From assembly GCA_041907145.1 (NCBI GenBank), contig JAYRHW010000205.1, positions 1 to 16,610 on the forward strand: a stretch of DNA of 16,610 nt, given 5' to 3'. Positions 8,217 to 14,235 of this stretch are shown here, in pieces; within the stretch, counting starts at the first letter, position 1; each line of letters begins with the position of its first letter. The notes beneath the pieces were generated by a model, which saw only the letters and a list, made by a program, of their open reading frames with translations, was not told the origin of the DNA and did no database searches. Source of the DNA: JAFLCA01 sp041907145. GTDB taxonomy: Bacteria; Bdellovibrionota_C; UBA2361; JAFLCA01. Position numbers and translations under genes: made by a program.

Positions 8217-8687
8217 ATGAAAGGGCTAGAAAGCCGCACATACTACGAGCTACTCGGGGTCGCTCCCGAGGCCTCTAAGGAGGAAATCAAGATGGCGTAT
8301 CGGGAGATCGCCAGAGTGTACCATCCCGACTCGCACTTTTTCGATGATATCGTGGGTACGCAGCAACTTAGTACTGGAGACAACGATGTCTTCAAGGCGG
8401 TCACCAACGCCTATAATATCCTCACTGATGACAAGCGCCGCGCAGAGTATGACGCCATTCTCCCTAAAGGGCTGAATGATTGGGATGCAGGAGACGAGGA
8501 CGAGAGCGCCGCTGCCTTTCACGCTAACCGGACGCCCGCGAAGCCCTCTGCATTCGGTACCTTTGGCCGTCAAGCCGAAAAGAGCGCATTTGATAACGAA
8601 ATTGAACGTGGTCCAAGGGCAGTATCCGAAGTCTTGCGGGCGCGTCGCAGCCTCCTTGGCCGCTTCATGGCGCTTTTTGGTTTTTAA
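8217..8687 (+). CDS. J-domain (DnaJ-like) protein, 156 aa
   Basis: Residues about 8-70 are a complete J domain: TYYELLGVAPEASKEEIKMA in helices I-II, the HPD motif at 36-38 that stimulates Hsp70 ATPase, and AYNILTDDKRRAEYD in helices III-IV. A short insertion (HFFDDIVGTQQLSTGDND) lengthens the loop after HPD. The Gly/Phe region, zinc-finger domain and substrate-binding domain of full DnaJ are absent, so it is a specialised co-chaperone. The last 35 residues are basic and amphipathic, ending LLGRFMALFGF, and may bind membrane or a partner. GGGGAG lies about 8 nt upstream of the ATG. The gene follows the exonuclease by 45 bp and precedes a strong terminator, so it likely closes this operon. Confidence 0.9.
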   Translation: MKGLESRTYYELLGVAPEASKEEIKMAYREIARVYHPDSHFFDDIVGTQQLSTGDNDVFKAVTNAYNILTDDKRRAEYDAILPKGLNDWDAGDEDESAAAFHANRTPAKPSAFGTFGRQAEKSAFDNEIERGPRAVSEVLRARRSLLGRFMALFGF

Positions 8688-8747
8688 CTGATCATACTTG
8701 CGCAGTCCGTCGATCTACTGCACGATTTAGTGAATGAGAAGTTTCTT

Positions 8748-8807
8748 GCCGAGTAATCGTCGAGCAGAAGGTATCGGATACCTTTCGCTCCGTTACCCGG
8801 CTTTTTT
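8748..8807 (+). terminator. Long-stem rho-independent terminator
   Basis: GCCGAGTAA (8748-8756) pairs with TTACCCGGC (8793-8801) with one mismatch. GAGC (8762-8765) pairs with GCTC (8787-8790). The core AAGGTATC/GATACCTT (8768-8784) is a perfect inverted repeat around a single G. The stem is followed directly by six T (8802-8807). It most likely ends the sucA-exonuclease-J-domain transcript. Confidence 0.72.
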
Positions 8808-8822
8808 ATTAACTAAATTCAT

Positions 8823-8836
8823 AAAGGAGGTGATCC
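8823..8836 (+). promoter_or_regulatory. Near-maximal Shine-Dalgarno sequence
   Basis: AAAGGAGGTGATCC matches the complement of the conserved 16S rRNA 3' end over at least 13 bases, far beyond the usual 4-6. Its core GGAGG ends 10 nt before the ATG at 8841. Such a site is expected for a very highly translated message such as flagellin. Confidence 0.75.
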
Positions 8837-8840
8837 ACGC

Positions 8841-8915
8841 ATGACTACTTCTATCCGAAGCAATGCAAACTGGATCGTTGGTACGGGTAATCTTTCGATG
8901 GGGGCCGCACTTTAA
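8841..8915 (+). CDS. 24-codon ORF resembling a flagellin N terminus
   Basis: Translation starts at ATG 8841 behind a near-perfect Shine-Dalgarno and stops at TAA 8913-8915. The peptide begins MTTSIRSNANWIVGTGNLSM. Laid against the conserved flagellin start (I-N-T-N-x-x-x-L-x-x-x-x-N-L-S), the residues I, N, I/L, N, L and S fall at identical spacing. About 70 bp after its stop lies a strong terminator. This could be a leader peptide, a stand-alone small protein, or the stub of a flagellin gene whose body was deleted. No promoter is apparent in the 33 bp between the upstream terminator and the ATG. The ORF and the ribosome-binding site are seen directly; the flagellin link is inference from a short match. 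Confidence 0.5.
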   Translation: MTTSIRSNANWIVGTGNLSMGAAL

Positions 8916-8984
8916 CCTCCTGAGATCGCCTTCTACTTGGGCCGCTGTTAGGTCCTGGCAGTAGTAACAATTAATATCAGTTTG

Positions 8985-9023
8985 AAGGGACTGCTTGGAT
9001 ATCTACAAGCAGTCCCTTTTTTT
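8985..9023 (+). terminator. Strong rho-independent terminator
   Basis: GGGACTGCTTG (8987-8997) pairs perfectly with CAAGCAGTCCC (9006-9016) around an 8-nt loop. Seven T follow (9017-9023), with AA before the stem able to pair with the first T residues. It is the clearest terminator in the window and reads on the plus strand, closing the 24-codon ORF unit. The stop of the convergent minus-strand gene lies 8 bp beyond. Confidence 0.9.
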
Positions 9024-9031
9024 AGATCAGC

Positions 9032-9451
9032 CTACTGTTGAGCAGTCATTGGTGGCTGTTTGCAGTAATAAATGCCCTGGTCCGGGTGGAACTCATTGCG
9101 ACAAAATGGGTTTAGAAGTTGATTGATTGTAGCCTCACACGCGCGAGCTATCACGTCCATCGAAGTGTCACAGGGCACTCCTGAAATAGTGCATTTATAC
9201 GTCCTTTCCTCTCGGATAGGCCCGCAGATGAGAGTGGCCGTTCGCTGACCTACGATGGTGCAGGTGCAGCCTTCGCCGTCTTGGGCAAGGGCTGGATCTT
9301 TTTCAGTCCCCATGAGGTACTCGAAATCACTAGACGCCTCAGAGCCCACCAGCTTAGCAACGACATCTACTCTGACCTTAGCCTGGGCAGATGCAGTGTC
9401 TTGATAGGTAACGACTAACGCAAGCGTGAAGAAAGAAACCAGCCGTCTCAT
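9032..9451 (-). CDS. Secreted cysteine-rich hypothetical protein (139 aa)
   Basis: I do not recognise the family. Residues 1-22 form a Sec signal peptide: basic MRR, hydrophobic LVSFFTLALVV, then TASA before a predicted cut at Gln23. The mature part of about 117 residues holds eight cysteines (62, 64, 76, 87, 94, 105, 117, 130), an even number consistent with four disulfides in a periplasmic or outside-cell protein. CTC at 62-64 could alternatively be a redox or metal site. The gene is transcribed toward the strong terminator at 8985-9023, whose minus-strand reading lacks a T-tract. No Shine-Dalgarno is visible upstream of the ATG, so translation may be weak or leaderless. Confidence 0.68.
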   Translation of the reverse strand: MRRLVSFFTLALVVTYQDTASAQAKVRVDVVAKLVGSEASSDFEYLMGTEKDPALAQDGEGCTCTIVGQRTATLICGPIREERTYKCTISGVPCDTSMDVIARACEATINQLLNPFCRNEFHPDQGIYYCKQPPMTAQQ

Positions 9452-9718
9452 AACGCAATGGAGGGGTGTCTAACGGTCGATCACCCGGGGGCTCATCCGG
9501 AGATTTGGCGACCCTGGCTATCTTTCCTAGAGCGCGGCATCGCCGGAGTATTACAGTAGGGGGGCCCACATCATCCGCGGAACGGTCTTCAGTCTAACAT
9601 CCCGACCTCCCTCGTTTATTCCTGCGAAAAAATCAAGGTGTCTTAGTCCGGAAACTGCGGCATACCATCTGTATCAATCCAGTAATCCCCACTGGAAACC
9701 AATACTAGTGGGGGAACC
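9452..9718. other. Divergent intergenic region with potential RNA structure
   Basis: These 267 bp separate two divergent genes for secreted proteins. The left part is GC-rich and can fold: GGTCG (9475-9479) can pair with CGACC (9509-9513), and alternatively GGCGA (9507-9511) with TCGCC (9540-9544). These pairings compete, as in a switching leader. I checked by eye for c-di-GMP (GEMM), TPP, cobalamin and Moco signatures and found none. The right part carries the hairpin at 9687-9713. Promoters for both genes must lie here, but I cannot place them. Confidence 0.4.
9687..9713 (+). promoter_or_regulatory. Hairpin hiding the ribosome-binding site of the dockerin-like gene
   Basis: CCCCACT (9687-9693) and AGTGGGG (9707-9713) are a perfect 7-bp inverted repeat with a 13-nt loop. 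The 3' arm overlaps the run of G (GGGGG, 9710-9714) that acts as Shine-Dalgarno for the ATG at 9719. The folded RNA would therefore hinder ribosome binding, which suggests translational control. Confidence 0.5.
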
Positions 9719-10333
9719 ATGCAAAATGTCGGAACAGCTTTACGCGCGTTGTTTTTCACCAGCGCCTATCTTCTTATTTCATTCAACTCAGCCTGGGCTT
9801 GGCCTTACGCAAAGCGCTGCCCGGCCGACTTGGACGGCGACCATAGGGTCACGCTGAGCGATCTAAGCGCCGTATTAGCGGCGCGCGGAACTTCAGACAA
9901 GAGAGCAGATCTGAACTGCAGCGGCTCAGTCGATGATAACGACGTGTTGATAGTGGACGCCTATTTCGGTGGGTGCTTCACGCTCAAGGGGGATGTGGAT
10001 GGGGATGGAATCGTAGGCAGGCGGGACCTGGCGCTCGTGCGTAGAATGTTCGGCGGACCTGGCCCATCAGCAGACTTTAATCAGAATGGGACCGTCGACT
10101 TGGGAGACCTGGCGATAGTACTAGCTAGACAGGGCAAGGCTTACCGGCAACGCGGACGCTGCCAGCTGCCGGATTTGGATGCTGATGGGATAGTAGGGCT
10201 CTCGGATTTAAGTCAAATTCTGGCCAAGGTCGGAAGGATCGGGTTAAGCCGCTTGGACCTCAATCGTGATGAACGCATCGACTTAAAGGACGTCGAGATT
10301 GTGCAGGCATTTTTTGGGCTGAGTCGTCCTTAA
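9719..10333 (+). CDS. Secreted protein of six dockerin-like calcium loops (204 aa)
   Basis: A signal peptide (1-27: hydrophobic ALRALFFTSAYLLISF, cut after AWA) is followed almost entirely by dockerin type I-like repeats. Six 12-residue loops of the pattern Dx[DN]x[DN]xx[VI]xxxD begin at Asp37, 64, 92, 119, 152 and 180, for example DVDGDGIVGRRD and DLDADGIVGLSD. Each is followed by a short helix (LSAVLA, LALVRR, LAIVLA, LSQILA). Loops pair into three dockerin-type modules of two. Cysteines 34, 67, 86 and 148 may form disulfides. In cellulosomes dockerins bind cohesins; in non-cellulolytic bacteria such repeats are simply secreted Ca2+-binding modules. Here no catalytic or anchoring domain is attached, which is odd. 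A G-rich ribosome-binding site lies inside a hairpin. Confidence 0.82.
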   Translation: MQNVGTALRALFFTSAYLLISFNSAWAWPYAKRCPADLDGDHRVTLSDLSAVLAARGTSDKRADLNCSGSVDDNDVLIVDAYFGGCFTLKGDVDGDGIVGRRDLALVRRMFGGPGPSADFNQNGTVDLGDLAIVLARQGKAYRQRGRCQLPDLDADGIVGLSDLSQILAKVGRIGLSRLDLNRDERIDLKDVEIVQAFFGLSRP

Positions 10334-10396
10334 ATCAAAGTAGCAGTCGACCCTCCCGGCTGCCAAAACTTATCGGGCAATTCCTAGCGGACCGCT

Positions 10397-10903
10397 CTAG
10401 ACCTTAATTCCTCTTCCGGTGAGCGCCCGGACGATGACGTTACGAACCCAACTGGCCACCTTAGGCTCTTCATCCTCGGTCATGGCCCGGATAACTCCGG
10501 CGTATTCCCTTGGTGAAAGCTGTACGGTAATGCGCTTCTTCTGAGCTCCACGAAGGACTTCAATAGGTGAGCGAGGATCCCAGTCCAAGCTGTCAGGGTT
10601 TGGGTTAAGGTCGGCCAGGGAGCGCGCTTTAAAAGTGAAATTATGCTCGTGCTTCACAAGGCAAATACCATGCAGGTCACAGCCCCAAATGGACTCCAAC
10701 GGCACTCCAGGAGGCAGCGCCAAGGTCGGGATATCCTCCCGGCTAAGGTACCAGTCGGGGTCTTGGTCAAAGATGGCAGCTAGTTTTCTGAGCTCGGTCA
10801 GCAATGCGTGCAGCTCCATGATGTCCTGACGGTCCCAAGACTTAATGCCGGCAACAACCTGTTTCACGCGTTCGGATAGGGCGGAATCAACATTGGTCTC
10901 CAT
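10397..10903 (-). CDS. Hypothetical protein with possible ribbon-helix-helix C terminus (168 aa)
   Basis: I set the start at ATG 10903 because GGGAG lies 5 nt upstream; an in-frame ATG 18 nt earlier has none. The N-terminal 45 residues are helical (MELHALLTELRKLAAIF). The middle carries a WGCDLHGICLV segment and looks beta-rich. The last 45 residues, KKRITVQLSPREYAGVIRA then VASWVRNVIVRAL, follow the strand-helix-helix layout of Arc/CopG repressors: a short basic beta strand, helix A starting at SPREY, and helix B. This suggests a DNA-binding, perhaps autoregulating, protein. The assignment is by pattern only. A perfect palindrome lies 40-55 bp upstream of the start. Confidence 0.6.
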   Translation of the reverse strand: METNVDSALSERVKQVVAGIKSWDRQDIMELHALLTELRKLAAIFDQDPDWYLSREDIPTLALPPGVPLESIWGCDLHGICLVKHEHNFTFKARSLADLNPNPDSLDWDPRSPIEVLRGAQKKRITVQLSPREYAGVIRAMTEDEEPKVASWVRNVIVRALTGRGIKV

Positions 10904-10941
10904 CGGGACTCCCAGCGACATTCGATAGGGTGACTATTGGA

Positions 10942-10959
10942 TGCAGCATTGCTGCTGCA
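10942..10959. promoter_or_regulatory. Palindrome upstream of the possible RHH gene
   Basis: TGCAGCA (10942-10948) and TGCTGCA (10953-10959) are a perfect inverted repeat around TTGC. It lies in the promoter zone of the minus-strand gene starting at 10903 and has the size of a dimeric repressor operator. As RNA it could also form a small hairpin in the leader. Confidence 0.4.
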
Positions 10960-11059
10960 ATTCTGATCTAGATACTTATTCTAGCAGGGCAAAAGTCACT
11001 CCAAAAGCTTAAACTAAGCGCTTTCGCGCGGCGTTAGCCGCTGTGGACAACCCGAAGCC

Positions 11060-11110
11060 ACCCCTCCTTTTACTTAACCAGAACTAGAAAACTGTTTACC
11101 TAAAAGGGGT
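11060..11110. repeat. Imperfect inverted repeat between two minus-strand genes
   Basis: ACCCCTCCTTTTA (11060-11072) pairs with TAAAAGGGGT (11101-11110) apart from a 3-nt bulge. The loop is 28 nt and AT-rich. It lies 25 bp beyond the stop of the histidine phosphatase gene and may help end its transcript, but no T-tract follows on the minus strand. Confidence 0.3.
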
Positions 11111-11123
11111 GTAAGACCTGTCC

Positions 11124-11148
11124 TTGTTCCACGGCTATTGTTCCACGG
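11124..11148. repeat. Short direct repeat at a gene end
   Basis: TTGTTCCACGG occurs twice (11124-11134 and 11138-11148), separated by 3 nt that form the stop codon of the minus-strand phosphatase gene. It looks like a small tandem duplication. Confidence 0.6.
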
Positions 11149-12022
11149 ACGCTGATTTGCCCTGCTCGGGTAGTTGGAAATCCAGGGTTGGGTATCGCTC
11201 GACTTGCTCAAGGAGCTGCTCTGGTGTGTAAGTGACTCGCTCGACCCGGGCCCAGCTCCCGACCACCCCTGCCTGGGGGCAGGTGCTCCTAACCCAGGAT
11301 AGGCGGCTTCCAACCTGCGCGTTGTCTGGCCGTACAGATGAGAATTCTACTACCTGACAGTTTCGGATATCCCCAGCTGGCGAATTAAAGAACTCTATTT
11401 GGCGCTCGGTATTCATATGAGCAATCTCGGCCCAGAGGGCCTCCATATACTCACCATGACTGACCACTAACACGCGTTTTCCGGCTAGCTCCCGTGCGCA
11501 GCGATCTAAAAGCTCTCGAGTGCGCTGCCGTGTCTCAAGTAAGGTTTCTCCATCGGGCATCGGGTTATGCAAGGGGTCGCGCTTTCGGGATTCAAGGATT
11601 TGGGTACGACGCTCTTCATCGGCGTGCGAAAAGCGCCCCCAGTTCCTCTCTCCAAGCAAGGGATCGATCCTAATTCGAACATTAGTCCAGCCGGCTGCCT
11701 GGCATATAAGCGCTGCTGTTTCTTTTGCTCGGGTATGATCGGAGCAATAGAGAACATCAAAACCCTCCGGATAGGTTTGCGCCAACCAGCGTCCAGTTAG
11801 TACCGCTTGCTCTCGGCCAAGCTTGGAAAGGCGAATCTCCCGGTCGGGTATAAGCCCGAATCCCGGTGGATAGCCAGTTAGGATCCCGTGCTTGATGGCT
11901 CTATTGATTATATTCGCCTCAGACTCTCCATGCCGCACTGACACCAAATAACTCGGCATACTGGGCACGACTGGCAAAGAGCCAGGGGCTTCGGATTGTG
12001 TCGTATGAGTAGTCGCTAACAT
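11135..12022 (-). CDS. Histidine phosphatase (phosphoglycerate mutase-like) family protein
   Basis: This 295-aa soluble protein carries the branch-1 histidine phosphatase core. VRHGESEAN supplies Arg30, the phospho-accepting His31 and Gly32. LSKLGREQA and CSDHTRAKETA supply Arg98. GERNWG has Glu125, the likely proton donor. VVSHGEYM has His189, the second catalytic His. Members range from phosphoglycerate mutases to phosphatases of sugar phosphates, nucleotides or proteins; the substrate here is unknown. A 40-residue insertion after the RHG motif (KHGILTGYPPGFGLIPDREI) and about 80 extra C-terminal residues make it longer than the usual 200-250. AAGG lies 6 nt before the ATG. The leader holds two hairpins. 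It lies 74 bp downstream of the GspF-like gene and may be co-transcribed with it. Confidence 0.85.
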   Translation of the reverse strand: MLATTHTTQSEAPGSLPVVPSMPSYLVSVRHGESEANIINRAIKHGILTGYPPGFGLIPDREIRLSKLGREQAVLTGRWLAQTYPEGFDVLYCSDHTRAKETAALICQAAGWTNVRIRIDPLLGERNWGRFSHADEERRTQILESRKRDPLHNPMPDGETLLETRQRTRELLDRCARELAGKRVLVVSHGEYMEALWAEIAHMNTERQIEFFNSPAGDIRNCQVVEFSSVRPDNAQVGSRLSWVRSTCPQAGVVGSWARVERVTYTPEQLLEQVERYPTLDFQLPEQGKSASVEQ

Positions 12023-12033
12023 CAGTGCCTTAG

Positions 12034-12087
12034 GTAGGGGACGGTCCCCTACTCCATCAGCCCCCGAAAGCGAGTCGCCTTCGGGGG
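12034..12087 (-). promoter_or_regulatory. Two tandem hairpins in a short intergenic leader
   Basis: GTAGGGGA/TCCCCTAC (12034-12052) is a perfect 8-bp stem with a 3-nt loop. CCCCCGAA/TTCGGGGG (12061-12087) is a perfect 8-bp stem whose loop can add GCG/CGC pairs. They fill the 74-bp gap between the GspF-like stop and the phosphatase start. Neither has a T-tract on the minus strand. They may stabilise or process the mRNA, or attenuate expression between the two genes. Confidence 0.55.
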
Positions 12088-12096
12088 GCCCGGTTC

Positions 12097-12783
12097 TTAA
12101 TGACTTAAGGTCTCTGTTCTTTTCGCAAACCTGAGGAGTACCTGATCGAGGTCACCGGTCTCCTCTCCGATATCAACAAACTGCGTCAAGACAGGGTCGA
12201 ATACTGCGGGATTCTCGCGCATCGCTCCCGCCATAGATTCCCCTTCACGAACGGCGCCTCTCACTTTATCGAGAGCATCCCTGGTTTCCTCGGATTGTCC
12301 ATCCTTGGATTCCTCTATCGCTGCAAGAATCGGCACTCCGAGCCTAATCAAATGGCCGAGGGTATTGGCCCAGTGCCGCATCGCGGGGGTCGTATAACTG
12401 GGAGTTCTCGAGGATTCGATGGCGTCCATGGTATTAAACATCTCGGTGGCACCCTTGAGCGCTATATCAAGCACCCCTCCAATTTCCCCGGCATTGACAA
12501 TCTTGATGAGTCTACTGTCAAAGACACCCTTCTGTTTTGATAATGCTTCGCTTAATGAGCTCCCACCTTCGACTTCCGAGACGACTGCGCCAAGAGCTGC
12601 TTTGAGCGTCGGATTGGGTTCTATGGTCTCGGCGATATGGAGGCTCCTTACGACGGGCAGGCCTGCATCGGACATCAAGGCCAGCTCCTCAACAAAATGC
12701 CGCACCGCGAGTGTGAGGGGAACTTCGGGCCTTTGACTTTGATTTCGTTCGGGCGTGTTATCGGGCTGATGCATTTGAGACAT
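12097..12783 (-). CDS. GspF/PilC-like protein without membrane segments
   Basis: Two T2SSF domains lie in tandem: residues about 28-113 (FVEELALMSDAGLPVVRSL, then GGSSLSEAL and IVNAGEIGGVLDIAL) and about 136-222 (LGHLIRLGVPILAAIEES, then GESMAGAMRE and FVDIGEETGDLDQVL). The aGE..G.L repeats are diagnostic of the inner-membrane platform protein of type II secretion and type IV pili. True GspF/PilC is about 400 aa with three membrane helices; here (228 aa) no hydrophobic helix long enough exists, so the protein should be soluble. No other secretion genes are nearby. I chose ATG 12783 because GGAG sits 7 nt upstream; an earlier in-frame start would add 23 residues without improving the fold. The first 25 residues are polar and disordered. 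Confidence 0.75.
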   Translation of the reverse strand: MSQMHQPDNTPERNQSQRPEVPLTLAVRHFVEELALMSDAGLPVVRSLHIAETIEPNPTLKAALGAVVSEVEGGSSLSEALSKQKGVFDSRLIKIVNAGEIGGVLDIALKGATEMFNTMDAIESSRTPSYTTPAMRHWANTLGHLIRLGVPILAAIEESKDGQSEETRDALDKVRGAVREGESMAGAMRENPAVFDPVLTQFVDIGEETGDLDQVLLRFAKRTETLSH

Positions 12784-13036
12784 ATGCGTACTCCAAGTAA
12801 TTAAGCGCAGCGAGGCTGCGTGAAGCCGTGCGCAGTCCCCCACGGGAATCAACTACGTTTCGAGCGGCTGCAGCGCTTGTAAAAGTACCTGGGCTAGCTC
12901 AAGCGAATCATCGGGATCCGATTTGTCTTACTGTAAAGCGAGTCCTACGCTTAGCGAAAAGCTTTTTGAATTTGCGTGGATTGCCGGCCAGAATCGGGGC
13001 ATTTCGTCAGCCCTGAGCAGCTGATACGATAAAGTA
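12784..13036. other. Divergent promoter region between GspF-like and recombinase genes
   Basis: No gene is convincing in these 253 bp. AAGCG/CGCTT (12936-12952) can form a small hairpin. GCTT (12949-12952) can instead pair with AAGC just before TTTTT (near 12959-12967), so two mutually exclusive weak hairpins are possible ahead of the recombinase gene. I cannot assign -35/-10 boxes with confidence. No ribosome-binding site is clear before ATG 13037. Confidence 0.35.
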
Positions 13037-14134
13037 ATGAAGGCCAAGACCGCTGCTCATACCCCAGCAATCATCGATTTCACCAAAACCGGTGGCGACG
13101 AGCTTTGGTTGCGTCTTTCGGCGTTCCTATCTTTACGCTCCCCAAATACTCAAGACACCTATGCTGGCATCGTCCGTGAATGGTGTGCATTTTTGGGAGC
13201 AGCGGCCGGAACTGGCGAAGCGGCTCGAAGAATGAAGCAGGCTAGCGATCTGCATGCGATAGCCTACAAGAACTGGTTGGCTGAGCGCCCTGGCGAGAAG
13301 CCCCGATCCTCGCGTCGAGAGTCCTCGTCCAGAGCCATTCTGGCGGGCAAGCAGCAGGCCTTTAGAACCAAGCGAACCGGACTCGAGAGCACCCTATCGA
13401 ACGCCACTATCGCTAAAAAATTCGCCGCACTTCGCCGTATTTATCGCATGCTTATTTCTAGCGGCGTGGGCGTAAAGGACAATCCCTTTGATAGTGATAA
13501 AGTTCCGCCACCACCCAAAGAGGCGGGCAGGAAGCGTCCGACGGAAATGTTGGATTTTAAGCTGGTCAAAAAGGTTATCGAAGCTGCCGACCCCTCAACG
13601 CCTAAGGGGCTTAGGGACAAGGCCATTCTCAGTGTTATGTTCGGCGGAGGGCTGCGCCGCAGCGAAGTTTGCAATCTTCGTCTGGGCGATGTACGAAAAT
13701 CATCCGCTGGAACCGTTTATCTCTATTTACGCTCGACGAAAGCTAAGAAGGATGCGGAACAAGCGCTCCCTCCATGGGCGGCGGCAGTTGTGGTGAAGCT
13801 CGTACAATCGCGGGTGAAACAGGGGGCCGGCACGGCCGACTTCCTATTTGTCGGTTACACAGGTCAAGCCGGCAAGTCCCCGACCGATAAGCCCATCTCA
13901 GCAGTTGGTCTCTATAAGCTCTTCAAGCTTTACTGCTCGCTCGCCGGCGCCGGGAAGTTCGTCTCTCCGCACTCAGCGCGCGCCACCGCCATAACCAGAC
14001 TCCTGGCCTCTGGCATTCCGCACCGCCAGGTTCAAGAATTCTCTCGTCATTCCTCAATTCAAATGGTGGAGCTCTACGACAAGCGTCGCATCGGGGTTGA
14101 TGAAAACCCCGCTAAAGACCTTGATTTTGACTAG
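13037..14134 (+). CDS. Tyrosine recombinase / phage-integrase family protein
   Basis: This 365-aa site-specific recombinase has an N-terminal SAM-like core-binding domain (about 24-142, from LSAFLSLRSPNTQDTYAGIV to KKFAALRRIYRML) and a C-terminal catalytic domain. Catalytic residues are in order: Arg207 in GGGLRRSEVCNLR, a Lys in STKAKKD (235-238), His312 and Arg315 in PHSARATAITRL, His338 in FSRHSSIQ and the nucleophile Tyr347 in VELYDKR. An Arg/Ser-rich insertion (about 86-112) interrupts the N-terminal domain, making it longer than XerC/XerD (about 300 aa). It lacks the extra motif of integron integrases. No excisionase, tRNA or attachment repeat is visible beside it, so its target is unknown. 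It may be a housekeeping Xer-like paralogue or a relic of an integrated element. Confidence 0.88.
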   Translation: MKAKTAAHTPAIIDFTKTGGDELWLRLSAFLSLRSPNTQDTYAGIVREWCAFLGAAAGTGEAARRMKQASDLHAIAYKNWLAERPGEKPRSSRRESSSRAILAGKQQAFRTKRTGLESTLSNATIAKKFAALRRIYRMLISSGVGVKDNPFDSDKVPPPPKEAGRKRPTEMLDFKLVKKVIEAADPSTPKGLRDKAILSVMFGGGLRRSEVCNLRLGDVRKSSAGTVYLYLRSTKAKKDAEQALPPWAAAVVVKLVQSRVKQGAGTADFLFVGYTGQAGKSPTDKPISAVGLYKLFKLYCSLAGAGKFVSPHSARATAITRLLASGIPHRQVQEFSRHSSIQMVELYDKRRIGVDENPAKDLDFD

Positions 14135-14160
14135 CTTTTCAGGTTTTTCCCTGGGATAAA

Positions 14161-14220
14161 ATGCGACTTTTTCGCATGCAGTATCTACCTAGAGCTGCCG
14201 ATACTATAAATACGCTGCAT
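14161..14220 (+). promoter_or_regulatory. Nested inverted repeats before the lipoprotein gene
   Basis: ATGCGA/TCGCAT (14161-14177) is a perfect 6-bp hairpin that may end the recombinase transcript, though no T-tract follows. Next, ATGCAG (14176-14181) matches CTGCAT (14215-14220), and AGTATC (14180-14185) matches GATACT (14200-14205), giving nested arms around an AT-rich TACTATAAAT stretch that could include a -10 element. Confidence 0.35.
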
Positions 14221-14235
14221 ATCCGAGGGTGATTT

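Noticed and set aside
8823..8840. Fragment of the 16S rRNA gene 3' end on the minus strand
   Set aside because: The match stops after about 15 bases and the next bases differ from any 16S sequence. Position just before an ATG explains it as a Shine-Dalgarno site.
9475..9560. c-di-GMP (GEMM) or other known riboswitch
   Set aside because: Complementary segments exist, but the conserved GEMM core and the conserved segments of TPP, cobalamin and Moco classes are absent on both strands.
9719..10333. Cellulosome component
   Set aside because: Dockerin-like loops alone do not show a cellulosome; no cohesin or glycoside hydrolase is in the window.
12034..14177. Integron with attC-like hairpins next to a recombinase
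   Set aside because: The recombinase lacks the integron-specific insertion, the hairpins lack attC box pairs, and no cassette series follows.
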